DNA from: Neelides folsomi
Lineage: Eukaryota; Arthropoda; Collembola; Neelipleona; Neelidae
NCBI GenBank assembly: GCA_034687125.1
Contig: JAQGBZ010000024.1
Span: forward strand, 62,001 to 126,000
Direction: 5' to 3'
DNA length: 64,000 nt
Both the position numbers and the translations under genes were made by a program. Positions 24,601 through 39,600 of this stretch are shown here, piece by piece. The number at the start of each line of letters is the position of its first letter. Position 1 is the first letter of the stretch. The notes under the pieces are model-generated. The model made no database searches, was not told the origin of the DNA, and worked only from the letters and a program-made list of their open reading frames with translations.

Positions 24601-27600
24601 ATACTTACCATAAAATTGAAAAGCTTAAACGTTAAATTAAAATTGTTTATAACATTCATGAGTTCAGGACAAGTGGCAATTATTTACATCAACTACTGGT
24701 ATATATTGATACTAGGTAATATCTGTACGTGGTTTAACTACGTATATTACAGATAGTATATTAACTGAAACATCATACAAGATATATCTTGTATCAATTT
24801 TTATCAAATAAGTATGTCTAAATATTACACTTAAAAAACTCTATTTGATAATCTTTTTCTCATCCAATTTTGTGTGTTTAGAGTATGTTGGTCTTTACAC
24901 TTGGTTGATTTAGATTAGGGAGTATAAGAAGTGTAAATTAAAGAATTTTGTTTCATCACATAAGAAAGGATGGACGACGGTTAAAGTTTCTCTTTTCTTA
25001 TATTCATGTTGTAGAGAGACTTGTGAAGTTATTACGAGTCAACATTAGATTTCCACTAACCCGTATTCTTTTCCCCTGTTTCTTTTTTCACACAGCTGCA
25101 ATGGTTGCAAAATAATGGAATGTGTTTGTCTCATTTGGTGAGAACTTCCAATCTGCTCTTCTCATTTCTATCTTCAAGTTGTGAGTGAGTGTTATACTGT
25201 TTTATTGTTACGTTTCCTCACCGAGTTGAGTTCTTCTGTTGAATTTTTCTACTCTGCATCCGCATTGAAGGAATCCTCACACTGCACCGACTGTTATACT
25301 ATCAACCTCTGTACTTTCCTATTATTTCCGAGTTCCCCCTTCTTCTTGAGGATCACCATTACATCTTGCCGGCAAATTCCTGCGGTTTTTTGATTGTGGA
25401 TTTTAACCATTTGCCATTTGCCGCTGGGGCTCTCCGTGACTCACTTGTGTATCAACTATACCTTTAATATTCGAACGAGTTGAGATAACCAAGTTCCATA
25501 CACTCATATATTTATATACAGATACCTTGGAGGATGTTTTAAAGTGGAGGAACTTTTTTTACGATTTTCTTTTTATTACTTATTGCCTTTGATGGTCTCC
25601 TGGTTGTTTGAAGGAAGCGAAGAAGATTCCTTTCCCGAGTGACTAAATGGATCTGAATCATTGAGAATCTCCTTCGAGCATCGTGCGGCGGGAAGTGGAG
25701 ATCCAAACAGACTCATTCTTCTTTCCTTTTTTGCTCAAATCCCTCTGTTTCACAAATATTTTAATTGGATGAGTCAAGCCCCCATTGAGGACTCGCGGAG
25801 AGGCTAATACCGCAAATCATTCTTTCCATGCCTTTCCTCCTTCATTCTGATGGAGCTAAATGGAAATAAATGAGGGTCTTTGAATACAACTTTTGGACCT
25901 GAGAGTCATTAGACCCTTCATTTTATTTCAATTTTGTTCATGAATCATCAACAGTTGGACTCACCCAGGTTTGTGCTACTATTGATTCATTCTTTTTAAG
26001 TGTCTAAATTGTATTAAAGGGGGTTTTCTACCCAAAATGACTGGTTTTAATGCTGTAGATAATTTTTGACAATTTTTCATTCCTCTCATCATTGCAGTTC
26101 GTTAGGCTTCCTTAATGCTTCTAAAGAAGATTTTGATCAGATGAGGCATGGGCTAATGACTCAGCAACTGACAATGCTTTTCCAATTTTTCTTCAAGAGT
26201 CAGAAAGTGTTACAAATTAGAAGTCTCACTACATATTCCATCTTTTTAGGGAAGATTCTCCTTAAATACTTAAACTGTTCAATTATTAAATCTTCCCTTA
26301 GAGCGAGAGCCAGAACGACTGGTTATCAATTATATTCTTATTATGCTTAATTATTTATTTAACTCTCGAAGAGAAATGAGGTTTCCTTTTAAAAAACAGT
26401 TTGCACTTTGAGACATTTGATGTCTTTTTGGGAAAAAATGGTTGTGTGCATTGTGTTTGTAGGTAAATGGGAAGATTCTTTTTCAATTCCCATCCATTTG
26501 GGTGGCTTCATGACTACTCAATTCACAAAGAAGCAAATTGTCACGACGTGTTCATTATATAATTAGAAATCTTTATTGTATTTTCAATTGGTGTCAAGAA
26601 CGTGTGAATTTCTCTATAAGGGATATTTTAATATGTGAAGGTCTCGCTGGTGTGGAATTCGATGAGCTTCCTCTCGACCATTCTCCTGCTAATGATTCAA
26701 ATTGATGTGTAATGAACCTTTCTTTGGAAGTTTTCTTATCCACACTCCAACCGCATATTTTTCCTCATTTAATCATCTTTCAGAATTTGGCAAATTGGTC
26801 CTTAGCATATTTCCCCTGTTGTGTTTTGTCAGTCTAATTTCCCCAATCCATGTCCCCTATTTCACAATTACAAACCTCCTTTTTTCCCTTTTTGTAGAGC
26901 AACAAATTATGATCTTGATATTAGTCCAAGACACTTTTATTGCTCTGAGCCTTAAAGTGAAGTGAATTACTTTTTATGTATTCTCGTTTAATTGGGAGGT
27001 GAAACGAGGAATTATGACTCTTGTCGCTCTCCCTCTCTTTTATTTCTCCTCCAATGAGTCCCAATGAGCAATGACTCATCCGAACCTATAGATCTTTTCA
27101 GGGTTAAAGCAAGGAATTGACGAAGCTTATGAAAAGTTTAATATCTTGATATTATATGAAAGAGTGAAAGACCGATTCCCCTCTTTGATCTTTGATCGTA
27201 ATGGTTTCTTCTTTTGAGAGTCAAAAAATCAATACGAGGGCATAGTGGAAGGGCTTGATAAGATAAGAGTATTTAGCAGGTCCGGGAACAAGGCTGAGCA
27301 AATATTGTCGTAGTTGGTGAAGTGGGAATGTTCGGGGTTTCTCAACCCCTCTCCGGCACCTCCTATGCCGCAATCCATTATAGGAGTCTGAAGGTGAAGA
27401 GGAAGCTGTGTGGATTCAGGAATCCGAAAACTCATTCAGACAAAGCACATACTCATCTATTAAAGGTTTGCCCAAAAATATTGTAGATATATCGAACCTT
27501 TGGAATCTCATTGGGTGGTATAGACGGAAGCTTTCCTTCACGTACGTACAAGAATCCCCTCACTTTAAGGAAGAAATGGTTCACGCTCTGTTGAACAATA

Positions 27601-30600
27601 ATTTAGGATTGGATGTCATGGGACGGACAGATCATATTTCGCCATTGTCCTTCCCCCAAAATTCCTTACCCCAAATCCCCAAACCTCGGCTTTTATCAAT
27701 ACCTCAAAGAGACTTGGGACACTTCTTTTTTATTCTCGTTTAACTGCCTTTGTATGGAAATGGGAATTGAAGGAAAATGAGGAAAAAATTCCTATCTTTA
27801 ACTTATACAAAATCTTTATTTTCAACATGCTGATATTTAGTTTATAATATGATTAGTGTAGATGATTAGTTCCTTGGTAGGTTTTTTCCATAAATAAATC
27901 AATCTTCCATTTCATCATGTGGCTTCTTTTGAAATTAGCAAATCAAACCGGTTGTTGCTATATTTGATTCCTTTTTTACCCAAAGCCGCGCCTTCAAAAA
28001 GCCATGCACTCTCTCTTTAAACGAGAAATTATGCACAACTTCAAAAGTTGCGTATTGATTAGCCTAATGCGCGAAGTTTATGAATCTGACAGCCTTCTTG
28101 GCAAAGAATATAATTTTATTTACACTTGGAAGGAAGATTAACTAGGTTTGTGCACCAACTCATTCAATTTCTTTACCTGTGATATTCAAATTATTAATCA
28201 TCTCCTTTGAAATTTTTATTAATGTAATCCATCCGTCATCTCACTGGCTTAGTGGCACTGGCAGAATGACTCAAGCAATGAATGGCGGCTTGCCATTTGA
28301 TTGACCAATCACTCACCTATCATTCCTTAGGACCATTTCCACTTTTTGTTCAAGAATTTAATAAAAGAAGTCTAATTAGGCTTTTATCTTTTGTTCCTTC
28401 GAATTCCTTGGAATGTGGTGGGCTGATCGCTGATTAAAAACCCCCGACTCACCGCTGATTGACTATATAAGTACAAGTTGGACAAGAATAAAATTTTTTT
28501 CTCCTTTTTCTCCCCTCCTACTCACTTGATTAATTAAACTAAAGTTATACCTAACAAGTTTATAATAACCCATAATGAGAATTTTCACCTCCTTAACTAA
28601 CCATTGTGTTTGAAGGAGGGCTTAACCGATCCCACCTTGACTTTTACTCACCGTTACCTTCATTGGAGTTAAAGGGGATTCAGGCCATTGTCTGGTGCGA
28701 TTAATAAATAAGGAGTGATTTATGCGTGGAAGTGCTTTATGTCTACCCAACTAGCAATTAATAGCACCCTGAGCCAACGTGTGAGAAATCTTTTATCGCT
28801 CCCTCTTTCCTCTATCAAAAATTAATCCTAAGCGCCTCCGCTAATGCAATTTGAATGAGAATGCAGGATGAAAGGAGAACAATGCACGATGCCTATAGGA
28901 GTTCCTTATTATAAAGTACTTGTTTAACCCTATTAATCTAGGTCATAATTTGCCGAATAATGAAAAAATAATTCAATGAACTGTATCATTATTTAAATTG
29001 CTCTATTTAACATGTTTCTAAATTAAACGAGTCGCGGATTTTACCTAGGGCATTATTTGAGGTTGGTTACTTTAAGCTGAGCTGCCTATGTTAATTTTAC
29101 GTATTTATCGCAAGTAAAAGTGAATTCGTTTCCTGAATTGAATATCAAAGTGATTTATTGAGTGAGTCAGGTTGAATGTTTTCATTTTCCAATATTATTC
29201 TTTATTGCGGTTGGATGCAAATTCCTGGGCTTAATTGTCCTCGTACTGTATTTGAGATTGGAACAAGGAGATTTGTGAAGGTTTATTAAGGATTTATTTC
29301 ATACTTCCTAAAAGCCTGTTCCTTTCTCAATTTCCCATGTCGATTGTCATTTCATTAACTTATCGATTCTAAAGATCTCAATTCATCCATTCTCCTCCGA
29401 TGTGTGGGATCATGATCATGTTGCGGATAGGAACTGCAGAAGTCAGGAGGATTGAAAGCCTTTTCATACGAGGGTGATTGCGAATATAGGACCTTCTGAG
29501 CTAAAAAGGATAAATAAATGATTGGTTCCATTGTCGTCATAAATTTGTTTGGTATAGGTGAGTATCAAATGCATATTTCATTGTTGGAGAAAAAGGGCTC
29601 AGTGAATGGGAAGTAGTAGAGAAAGAGATGAAGAGCGGTCCGTTGTTTATTTATTTCGTGGGCCTCTTTCTCAATGATTTCAGGGTAGTGGGAGAGCATA
29701 AGAGTGGTTGCGGGTGTAGTTACTCAAAGTAAATGTGTTGATAAGCGAATTAAAATTTAGGCGATGGCCTCTGTGGCCATATATTTTATCTAAATTAGAA
29801 CCGAGGTGATATTCAACTTTTCGGAAATTTCCAAAGAGCTGAAGCTTTTAAATCCTCTTTGCCTTACGGCCGCCGTTGTTTAGCATGGGAATGAGGGTAA
29901 TAATGAGAGAAGGCGAACTGGGCCTGGGACTTGAATGGGGAAAATACATCGTCTCTCTTTTCGCCACCATGCAGATGAAATGTGATGATGATGATAATAA
30001 TGTAATATAAGAGCTTGAAGGAGACCAACAGAGAAGATCCATGAACATGAGGAAATCCTATTCGGCCCTTTTACTACTCCTTTCCCCCGTTTACGGTCTC
30101 CGTTTACGGGTGGAGAAAAGGGGAAGATAAAATATTTGCAAAAGAATTTCTGTCGTCTATTTCATTTTTTCACATTTCCTTGTCTTGAGGTGAGATTTAT
30201 GCGAATAATATCTTTCTGTGCATTGCATTCTTTCCTCGATCCTTGGCTTTCTCTGTGGACAGAGAGGTTCGTATATGTAGGCACTCATAAGGATTTGATT
30301 TATGAGTCAATTATGAAATTTTCTCACCGCAAAAGAGGGAAACTTTTCCGTTGGGCCACCTTCACCCTCCTCCAGATTCCCTTGTAAATCTCGAGGTTTA
30401 GCCCAAGATCTTCATCTGGGAAAGTCTCGGAATAATAGATTCCCCCTCTTTAAGAGGGCGGGTTATTACCCTCCTGACGGGGAGAAAGAGAAGAGCTATT
30501 ATTACTTGCCCGGATTTATTAAGCGGCTATTCAATTCACGTTCCCCCTGCTATATTCTTCCTTTTGAGTCTGGAATCCTTTACCCATAGTGTGTTCAATT

Positions 30601-33600
30601 CGATTATCCGATCTCTCAATGTGCATTACGGGGAAAGTTCCAAAAGATCTCCGTGCCAAGTTGGGGGTTTGGAAAGAGAAAGGCAATTATCATTAGTTGG
30701 AATGATGGTATGATGGTTTATGAGCCTCGAGGTCCCGCGAACCCACTTGTATTGTGCGAATTTTTAAGGTGGTTTTATGTTCAACATTGAATTGAATTAT
30801 ATTTCGCCTGCTGGTACTTCTCATTTTCTTTGGATTTCTCCCGGGTAGCTTTCAATGGTTGGAAGAAGTCTTGGAAGTGTAGGAAGTAAATATCAGAAGT
30901 AACCAAGTTGGTCGAAGAGGATAAAAACAGACCGGGTCGACATGAGTAGTTTGAGCGTAAATGATCCTTCAGTTGGTTGAGAATCGAGATTTTCGGTTAT
31001 GTTTATTGTCGGCCGAGGAATAAAGAACAATTTACTGGGGTTTATTTTAGAATCTATCTTGGCTTTGCCAGTATATTTGCCTCAATTGCTGATCTTTCAC
31101 ACTATATTTATACTGGAAGGGATTTTCATGGCCTCAAAATTTCGTTTTATGTTCTTCAAGACTTTTTTCTCTCCTTCTCTCTCGTGTTGTACTTTTTATG
31201 GAGTTTCTTTATTATTCTTTGTAATTGGGGAATTCCTCAATTCCCTTATTGTCTCGGTTTATTCGATTTCTTATGCAAATGCCCGAGCGACAATTATTAC
31301 TTTACAACCTCCCTCTTTTAATTTATTTTATTATTTTACCCTACCTTATAACTTTCTTTTACAACTCAAAGATTTGCATGATTGAATGAGCCCTGAGAAT
31401 TATGCCATTTAAAATTATTCTCGTCCAGAATTGCGAGCCTTTTTATTAAACCAGCTCAATTCAAGGTTTTAATTTATGAAAATGCACAATGGCATAAAGG
31501 TCAAAAGGAGGTTTTTATTTATTTAAAGCAAAAAGTCGTAAAAAATTTTAGCAGTCCTCATTTTAAGGATTTCTCTTTTCCTCGACCATGAACGAATTTC
31601 ATTTAGGACTCGGAGGAACTTTAAGGATTTACATACAAACACAATTGCGGAGGACTACTTGGAGTAAATATGTGTGCTATTTTTTATACTCTTTGCAAAT
31701 GTAAAAAAGGTTTTTCTTTACCCTTTTCATCTTCAACTTTTTTAATAAACTTTAGGAAAATATTTAAATAAAAATATCCCATCAGTATGTTTGTATTTTC
31801 CATTTAAACTTTTAACTTTTTTAACCGAAAGCTGCCGAAAGGGGAAAAGGAATTTTGAAAAACTTTTTTTTACCTCAAGCCAATTTGCACAATGTCAATA
31901 AAAGGCTTTCTTCCTTTGAATGTTATATTGGCAGCAAGTGTGAAATTAGTTTACCTAATAAGGCTAATATTTATTACAAGTAAGTACGTGTGTTTATTTA
32001 ATAGGACAATTCCAACATGGTTATCTAACACTTATCCCACGCCAAATACAGTTCTTCGACCTTTTTAAAACCAAACCCTTAATGTATTGCTTGCCAAAAG
32101 TTTATTGTCTATTGGTTAGGTTCAATTTTCATGTTAGTTCAATTTTCAATTTAGTTAATTCAGATTAATTATTTAACATCTTTTCATGCTAATAGTACAA
32201 AAGAAATCTCAATGAGCTCATTTGAACCTTAGTTCTAATCAAAAGTTTTTAAGGATTAAAGTTGCATAATTTAATTTCGCTCTGTTGACCTCCTGAGATA
32301 TGTTTAACGGCGTCTTTTAATAGAGCCGTCTCTTAATTCTAACCATTCTAATTCTCCTCTTTTGGGGCTCGTGAGTGGGCGGAGAGCATTAAAGTTAAAT
32401 AAAAGTGCTGAACGAGGAGTTTCAGGCCTCGTTTCACTGATTGTTAAGCGGGAGCCTTGAGTGGAAATGGGAGAAAAAGGCATCTTGGTTTAATTGAACC
32501 AGACTCCAATTGTCGGAATGGGATGTCACGTAGAGGCTATAAGGAGAACCTGTATAAGAGTACTTAACCAAGAAGTTAATGTCAGGACCAGAAAGAGTAG
32601 CGCCCTGAAACTCATAATAACCGGGTTGAGTTCAGGTTCCGCGGTGTGAAGAGCCAAAAGCAGGAAGTGCGTATGTGTATAAAAGATCTTGTTCCGTTTT
32701 GTTCATAGTTGATTGGACGGTTTAAAAGGAAAAAATATCTTGAGTGAGACGTCAAAGTTGGATGTTTCTTTGCTTTTATCCATACATGATGGTAGCAAAA
32801 GTATACCGATACTTATGTATGTATGGTACATACTGATATATCAAGTTATATACTCGTATCTAACTATATATATATATAAGTTATATGTGACATTGGAAGT
32901 CTTGAGCTCTCGTTCTTCACGAGAGAACTTTAGGAGGAGACAAGAAGGGCTCTATAAGGGTGAGTTCGACGGAAGTGACTTCTGTGATTAAATTGGTGAT
33001 TTATTTCACCACGCCGATTCTCTCCGTCTTCTTTGGTCTTTATGGGAAAGGAGGAAGAGAAAGGGAAGGACCAAGAGCTCCCCCAAATTACTTTTACTTT
33101 TCCTTAAATACCGCTCAAATGTTCGATGAGGAGAATCAGACCTGAGATTCGGAAAGTCGAGTGGCGGGGAAATACCTTGAAGCCCATTATGTCACTCCCT
33201 CGGATCCTCCCCTCCGATTCCTCTTTTGTTTATAGTGGTCAATATTGAGTTGGTCATAAATCCTAGTTGGGAACAACGGGAGAGGAAGATCAGCTTATTA
33301 GCATCGGAACATTAAAGGCACCCATTGGCATGCAAGATAGAGACACGGAACAATGGGAATATTGCATTATAAATTCAAGTTATTGAGGACCTCTTACTTT
33401 CCCCATTAATAACCCCTCGGAGGAAGTTAGCAATATTTTCGCATTTGAATTCCACATCGGTATTTAATAGTTTCTCCTTGCAGTGGAATGGCAGCGGGGC
33501 TTGGGCTTGCACAAGATCCTTTCGGATCTTTTGATCGAACACGAGTCTTCAAGTCTAATACATTTATACGTATGTATCTATAATGTAAATGCATTAGGAG

Positions 33601-36600
33601 TATCAACACATGTTCCTGGAGGTTGGTATATATCTCAAGATCGTGACTCGTGAAGTGCTTTCGGAAGCTTGGAGATATTGAACGGAAATTTAGAGGAGCC
33701 TTATGCCCTCCCGAGCTCCTCGCTCTCCATCCCTGCTGTGGAGAGAAGAGAGAGAGGAGAAAGGGTCTGTTGAGCAAATATGTGTTTTCCACGACCACGG
33801 CCACGTCGGAGGTTGACAGGAAACGGGAAGACATTAGGTAAGCGGGGCTTAGAACTCACACACTCAATCCACATTTGATATTGTGGGAGGATTCGCGGGG
33901 CGTCTGGTTTATTGCCACTGTGCGGATCCCATCATGAGGACCTGTGTGAGCCTGATTGAATTTTCATACGATTACCTATCCACCAATGTCTTTCCTCTTC
34001 ATTATTCCAACTCACTTCCTTTCCTCCTCCGCCTTTAAATCTAAAGAGACTAAAGACAGAAAGGAAATTTAGAATCGGCGAGAGATGAAATGAAGCTAAG
34101 TAAGTGGTTATTATAGAAATAGAATATCCAGCCTCAAGAACCTACTTGGGCACTTCTTACTTAAGTTAGAGGAATCTTCCCAAGAACCTTAGGGAGCTGT
34201 AAAGGAGACTCATGCAAATAAGGCACCAGCGAGAGAGAGGGTGTATTAAATGGGAAATGACAGAGAACCCTTTCTTTGTGTTTGTCAACGTTCCTTTTAA
34301 GCTTCGTTTGTTTTGTCCTCCAGTTTCTCTCCGGGTTAAACTTTATTATTTCATTTCATTACGGAAATGGTATTCTCATGTCTTTTCCCTTAATTTTTGT
34401 CCCAGTCCCTTGTCGGGGGCTTTAGTTAATGAGCCCCTTCTTCAGCTTCATGATCATCCACCCAGAGCTCTGCGCTCCAAAGACTCTCAATGAAGTCTAA
34501 ATGATTCAATCCTGGAAAAAGGCTTTTTAAGCCAGTTTTGTAAAGAGTTTTCCTCAAATGAATTCTATTTTTTGAACCATAATGTTTTATGCATTTGGGC
34601 GGAAATTAGGATGTGAATGTGTTGGAGACTCGTTTATTTTACCACTCCACTGTCCGACTTCTTTCAAGATGGAGAGTAAAATAAAGTTTTTGTGCCTTCC
34701 TGGTAATCTACGATTACTGCCGTCTTGAAACATTTTGAATGAAATAATGGAAGGGATGGAAGTTACTTAGTTCTTACGAGCTGATTACTTTTTGTAATTA
34801 AATTTAACTAATTTAAGGTGATGAGAAGGCTTGGCCAACGGATCATGAATGTCTGCATTAGAGCCTCGTAATGAATGGTAATTAGTTGAAAAATGGCATA
34901 GTTTTTTTTCGCGCCTTCCTCTTGCTTCATTTCTCCGCTTCCTAACAAGTTGCATTTAATAGGTTTTTTTCCTCAGTTGGACTCGAACGTGAGGTGGGAT
35001 GTGATTTGATTTCCAAATCGTGAAATAATGAGGATATGAGAATATTTCATTTTGTTGTAGAGACATTTGCCATGTAAGGTAGTAGATTATTTCAATGTGT
35101 ATAGTAAAGGAGGGTAGGCCGCTTCTTTGTCGCCTCCTTCAATTAAAATTAAACGAGTTTGAGTGGGACCCACGTGCAATTACTCATTCTAAGCCATTCA
35201 TAATAATTTTACTCCTGGGATGGGGCAAACAAATGAAATTTTCATACTAATGACACTCCCTCACTTTGCATCTGGGTATAAAGTTAGTAAGTAGAGTGAA
35301 GGTATTCCAACTCTATTACTTTATCCACACATCCTTATCCTCAGAGAAGAGAGGGGGTGAATAAGAAGATTAGCCCTAGCCCCACTCTACCACATCCACA
35401 TCATTACTCTAGCATATCGAGAGTCTCCTAATTCAAGAGATTCAAAAATCCGACATTACTGACTGACAAGACTTTGTGAGGAAAAGACTTCCTATGTAAA
35501 TTTTGCAAATTCCAAGGAAGTGGAAATCTAAAAATATATCCAAAGTTAAGTGTTCATCTAATAAAAGTTCAAGTGCAGATGGAGGATATTGTAGTGGATG
35601 CATTGGCAAGGGCTGATTCCACCTCGTTATGCACGCGTGTGCGTCTTCGTATATGTATGGGGCTCTTAACTGCATGTCTTCACTCGTCAGGTTCCTTATT
35701 TCATTTGATGATTCCAATTCAAATGCACGGCGTTGAATAGAAAAGATCCTTGGCAAAGCCAGGTTCTCAAGACATTCAGAGGGGTGGAGGGAGTAATGGG
35801 CCTGGAATTGGATACTGGAACAACTTATACATACTGTAGCTTAGGGGTAAAAAAGAAAGACAGGAAAAAGTGAAGGATAGAGAAATGCAATCTGAAGGCT
35901 CCGTCTTCGTTTTTCACTTCCCCCTCTTGCTGTTTGTTATTTGAAGGAAGCATAGGAGTCCCGGGTAAATTGTGAAAATGTAATTTGCTCCGCGTTAAAC
36001 ACCTGAGATCTTCCACCCTTGGGAATCCTTTATTTCAGTCTCCATGTTACGCTCCTCCCTCCGTGAGGAGTCTGAGTTACCGAATTTCTATTTCCTCTTA
36101 TTACACCGCTGTGTCTTCTGCTCCTTCCGCTTCCCTTACAAGTTCCTTTACAGGAAATGGAATTACATATTTGACAGTCCCATTACGGATGTAATAAAAT
36201 AATAGGAGTAAAATATTACACGTCTCTACAGTGCACTAGTAAAATAAGTAGGAAAGTGTAACCCTCGAATTTGGGGATCAATAGCGCATTAGAAAGGTCA
36301 TAAAGATTGTTCTTGATGGGTTGTTCTTTCGATTGTTTCTTTCTTTCTGTGGAAGTTCTCCGGTTACCTTTGAAGATTGTAAAGTTCTAATGTATTGTAT
36401 AAGTAAAGTTTAGTTTAAGTAGATGCTGGTCGTAGCACGAGAACTCGGAATTGCGTATGCATTGAATGAGATTCTCGGATAGGGAATAACATAACTAAGG
36501 GAGCGAGGAAGAATGTGCCTGTTGGCCATAGAGCTTCTTCTTCTATCACTTGTATGAGGTCCTGAGAGGATGAACACAACGGCGTTGGGCAAAGGAACCA

Positions 36601-39600
36601 AAGAGTTTTCTCTTTGACAGAGTGGAGCAATGAAAAGGATTGGGAAAGAGATTCGATATGCTCCATAACTCCTTTCACCTTTTGGTTTTCGGAAGTTTAT
36701 GGTGTGGGGTCTTGGATGTGGAAATGGTGGATTGTGAAGAGGGTCGTTATAATACTTACTTAGAAGAGGAAACAGAAGATGTTGGTTCAACTTGGTTCCA
36801 TCCACTAAATACCTCGAACCCCTTTAAGAAATTGAATGTCGTCTCTTATCTCATCGGGGAGAAGGTTCATTTGAAACGAAGGGTCTTCCATCTCTCTCTT
36901 GGGCTAAGTTTTGAAAGTCTGACTTGTGGGGTGGAATTATATTAAATAGGTTGTAGACGGAGAAGGAAGAGAGGAATTGAGAAATTCGGGTCGCTCTCAT
37001 ATATTCATGTCTCTCTTGAGCGAAGTTCGGAGCTTGGTTCCACATACTCATCCATGGTCCTCACCCGAGTTATTAAACCCTTAGGGAAGAGGAAATAAAA
37101 AAGGAAGCGTCAAGCAATTCCCAAGCTTCACTTTGCAAATTAATTAATCTTCTCTTAATTAAACTCCAAATCCTATTTAGTAAATTAGTTTCCGTCCTTT
37201 TCGGTATTTTAATTAAACTTTCCTAACCCGACCAATTGAATTCCTATATGATTCACTTGATTTAACAAATCGGTTGCTCCTTTTATCTTACTGGATATGC
37301 TCGATGTTAATGAGTTATTTTCCAATTAATCTTTCTTGTTTTCTGCAAAAAATACAACTTAATTAAATTTCAATTACAATATTCTGCAAACAATGATATT
37401 TAATCATTTGAACAAATGCATACTAATATTGTTTAATTAGCAAATGGAAGTTGTCAAATTGTTAAATATTTATTTATTCTTTATGAGGAAACTTGAAGAA
37501 TTTTGATCGTAAATTCTCTACTTCAGGGCATTGGAAATTTTTGCTAAATATTTCAATTTGGTAGTAAAAAAGATGAATTGTTCGTGAATAGTTTATGAAT
37601 TTTTGGATGTAAAATATATGGAAAAGCGGAATTAAAAAAGAATGTGGAGTGTGGTCGGATAAATAACTTTTGATGAATGAGGGAAGCTGAGCAAAGGAGT
37701 AATAAAAATTTGTAATAAAAATAAGAGCAAAGTGGAGATTAAATGGGCTCATAAACCAGAGGGGAGGACGATCTGTACCGGTCGAGTTAGCCGAATATTT
37801 AGCCAGGGGCAGGTGGAGGGCGAGAGTGCGGGCTCAAAGTTACGATGAGCCCAAGTTTTCTCTGATCTCTCTTTCTCTCCGTTCCTTGAATGTAGTGGAG
37901 GGAAAGCGAGGGGGAGCCGATCGGGAATCCAGACCCAGATCCCTTCTTTATTTCAGGTCTTGTTCCTTGAGAGCATTAGGAGGATCTCTGTAGAGCATTT
38001 TTAACTCAAATCCCTCGTGGCTGGCGGGGGAAGTATTTATGTGAGGTGTTTTTAATTCTTAATGGATATTCAGTTGAACTTGGTAGTATGGCCCAGGCAT
38101 GTGGCGTGGCGGAAGACACGCGTTATGTTATGCCCCTATCTGTAACTTTGGAGGATTCGGGTATTTTATAGGGCCCTACGGACCCTCAGTGGGTAGAGGT
38201 GGAAGAAGCCTTTCAGGTTCGTTTACTCCACCTTCCTCCATGTATCTCTCTTTTTTATAAGGAGGTTCGCCTGGAGGGACTCACCCGAGTTTCTTAAGAA
38301 TTTGTGGGAATTCAGGTCTGAATTTTTTAGTCGGCTAGTTGGGAACTGAGGAGGGAAGAGTGATGTTGATGACGGCTCAATTTTCCCTTATGAGACACTT
38401 TCCCGAATTCACCGGCCATTTGTGTTCTTTACCGGGTCTTCATTCCCTCTTATTTCTTATTTCTTTATGTTCCATTTGGAGGTTCCTTTCTCCGCTTTTC
38501 CCCATTTCGGGGAGAAATAAGCCAACTCGGCGTCTCTTCCAAGGATTAAACAACACTCGTGGAGACGAAGTAGGCTAATTCTACCCTAAGCGACTTTAAA
38601 GTTATGCATTTATTTTTAATGGCTCCTGATTTATTCTCCTTGGGGTTTCATCGCCAAATCCCCTTTAAAGTCCAATTTTATTTTAATTTATTTCCATCCC
38701 TTGAAGATCCTTCTCTGTCTTTATTCCCTCGCTCTTGTGTATTCTTTCCTTAGAAGGGTTTCCAGGTGCAGGTGGGCTGGGTTTTTAATGTTCCAAACAT
38801 TAAGGACAAATGGCCAATAAAAATACATTGGATCAATTAGTTTTTATTGTTTGAATCCACCTAAAGGAGTCTCTTTTCAATTCATCACTGAGAAAGGAAA
38901 AGTGAACTCTTTTAATGCATGGGATTGGAAGTCAATTAATCACCTGATTGAAAATTATCTCAATTAATGGGCGTAGGATTCCATTTTATTATACTTGTAA
39001 GGTCGCTCTCCTTCGCAGGTCTCTAATAAATCGTTGAGGGAATGGGATCCTTATAATGTCTTACTGAAGTCTTAATAAGCAGTTGGGAAATGATTTTTTC
39101 ATGTGGCTTGGGTCTACTTTGGAATGCCAATCGGACATATGGGTCTGTAATAATGCAGATGAGAAATGGTCCATTCATTATTGGATGTATCGGGATTGAA
39201 TGGATGTGAAGGCCGAGAATGGGTCCTTGTGTGTGTGTTGCGATAGAGCCACTGCGCCTCCTTGTTCCCCATTTGCCTTTCGGCAAAGATCTCTTTTTCC
39301 TCCTCCAACTGCACTTGTGAAGAGAGTGGGGGGATTCATTGAGAGAATGGACTTGAAGTTAGTCGGTCGGTGGGTCTCCTCCGCTCAACACGTTCCTCGT
39401 CTATTATTCCCGTTTCTCCCCATCTATTAAACTTTTTCTCCTTCTTCCTGAATATCTTCATCTTCATTTCGTGGAATCTTTTGTGGAAGCGAGTCAGCTC
39501 CTCATGAGACACGAAATTCCTCCAAATTCCCTCATCTCAATCAAATGTGGATAAAAAAGAGGAAAAGCCGGAGTGGTTCCCACAAGAAATAATGGAAAGA

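Noticed and set aside
30977-31385. Overlapping hydrophobic frames resembling a membrane protein
   Set aside because: Two frames over the same T-rich DNA both look hydrophobic because T-rich codons encode Phe, Leu and Ile; there is no conserved motif or splice border.
36410-36945. Long frames on both strands (up to 131 codons)
   Set aside because: They overlap in opposite directions in GC-richer intron DNA where stops are rarer, and show no known domain.
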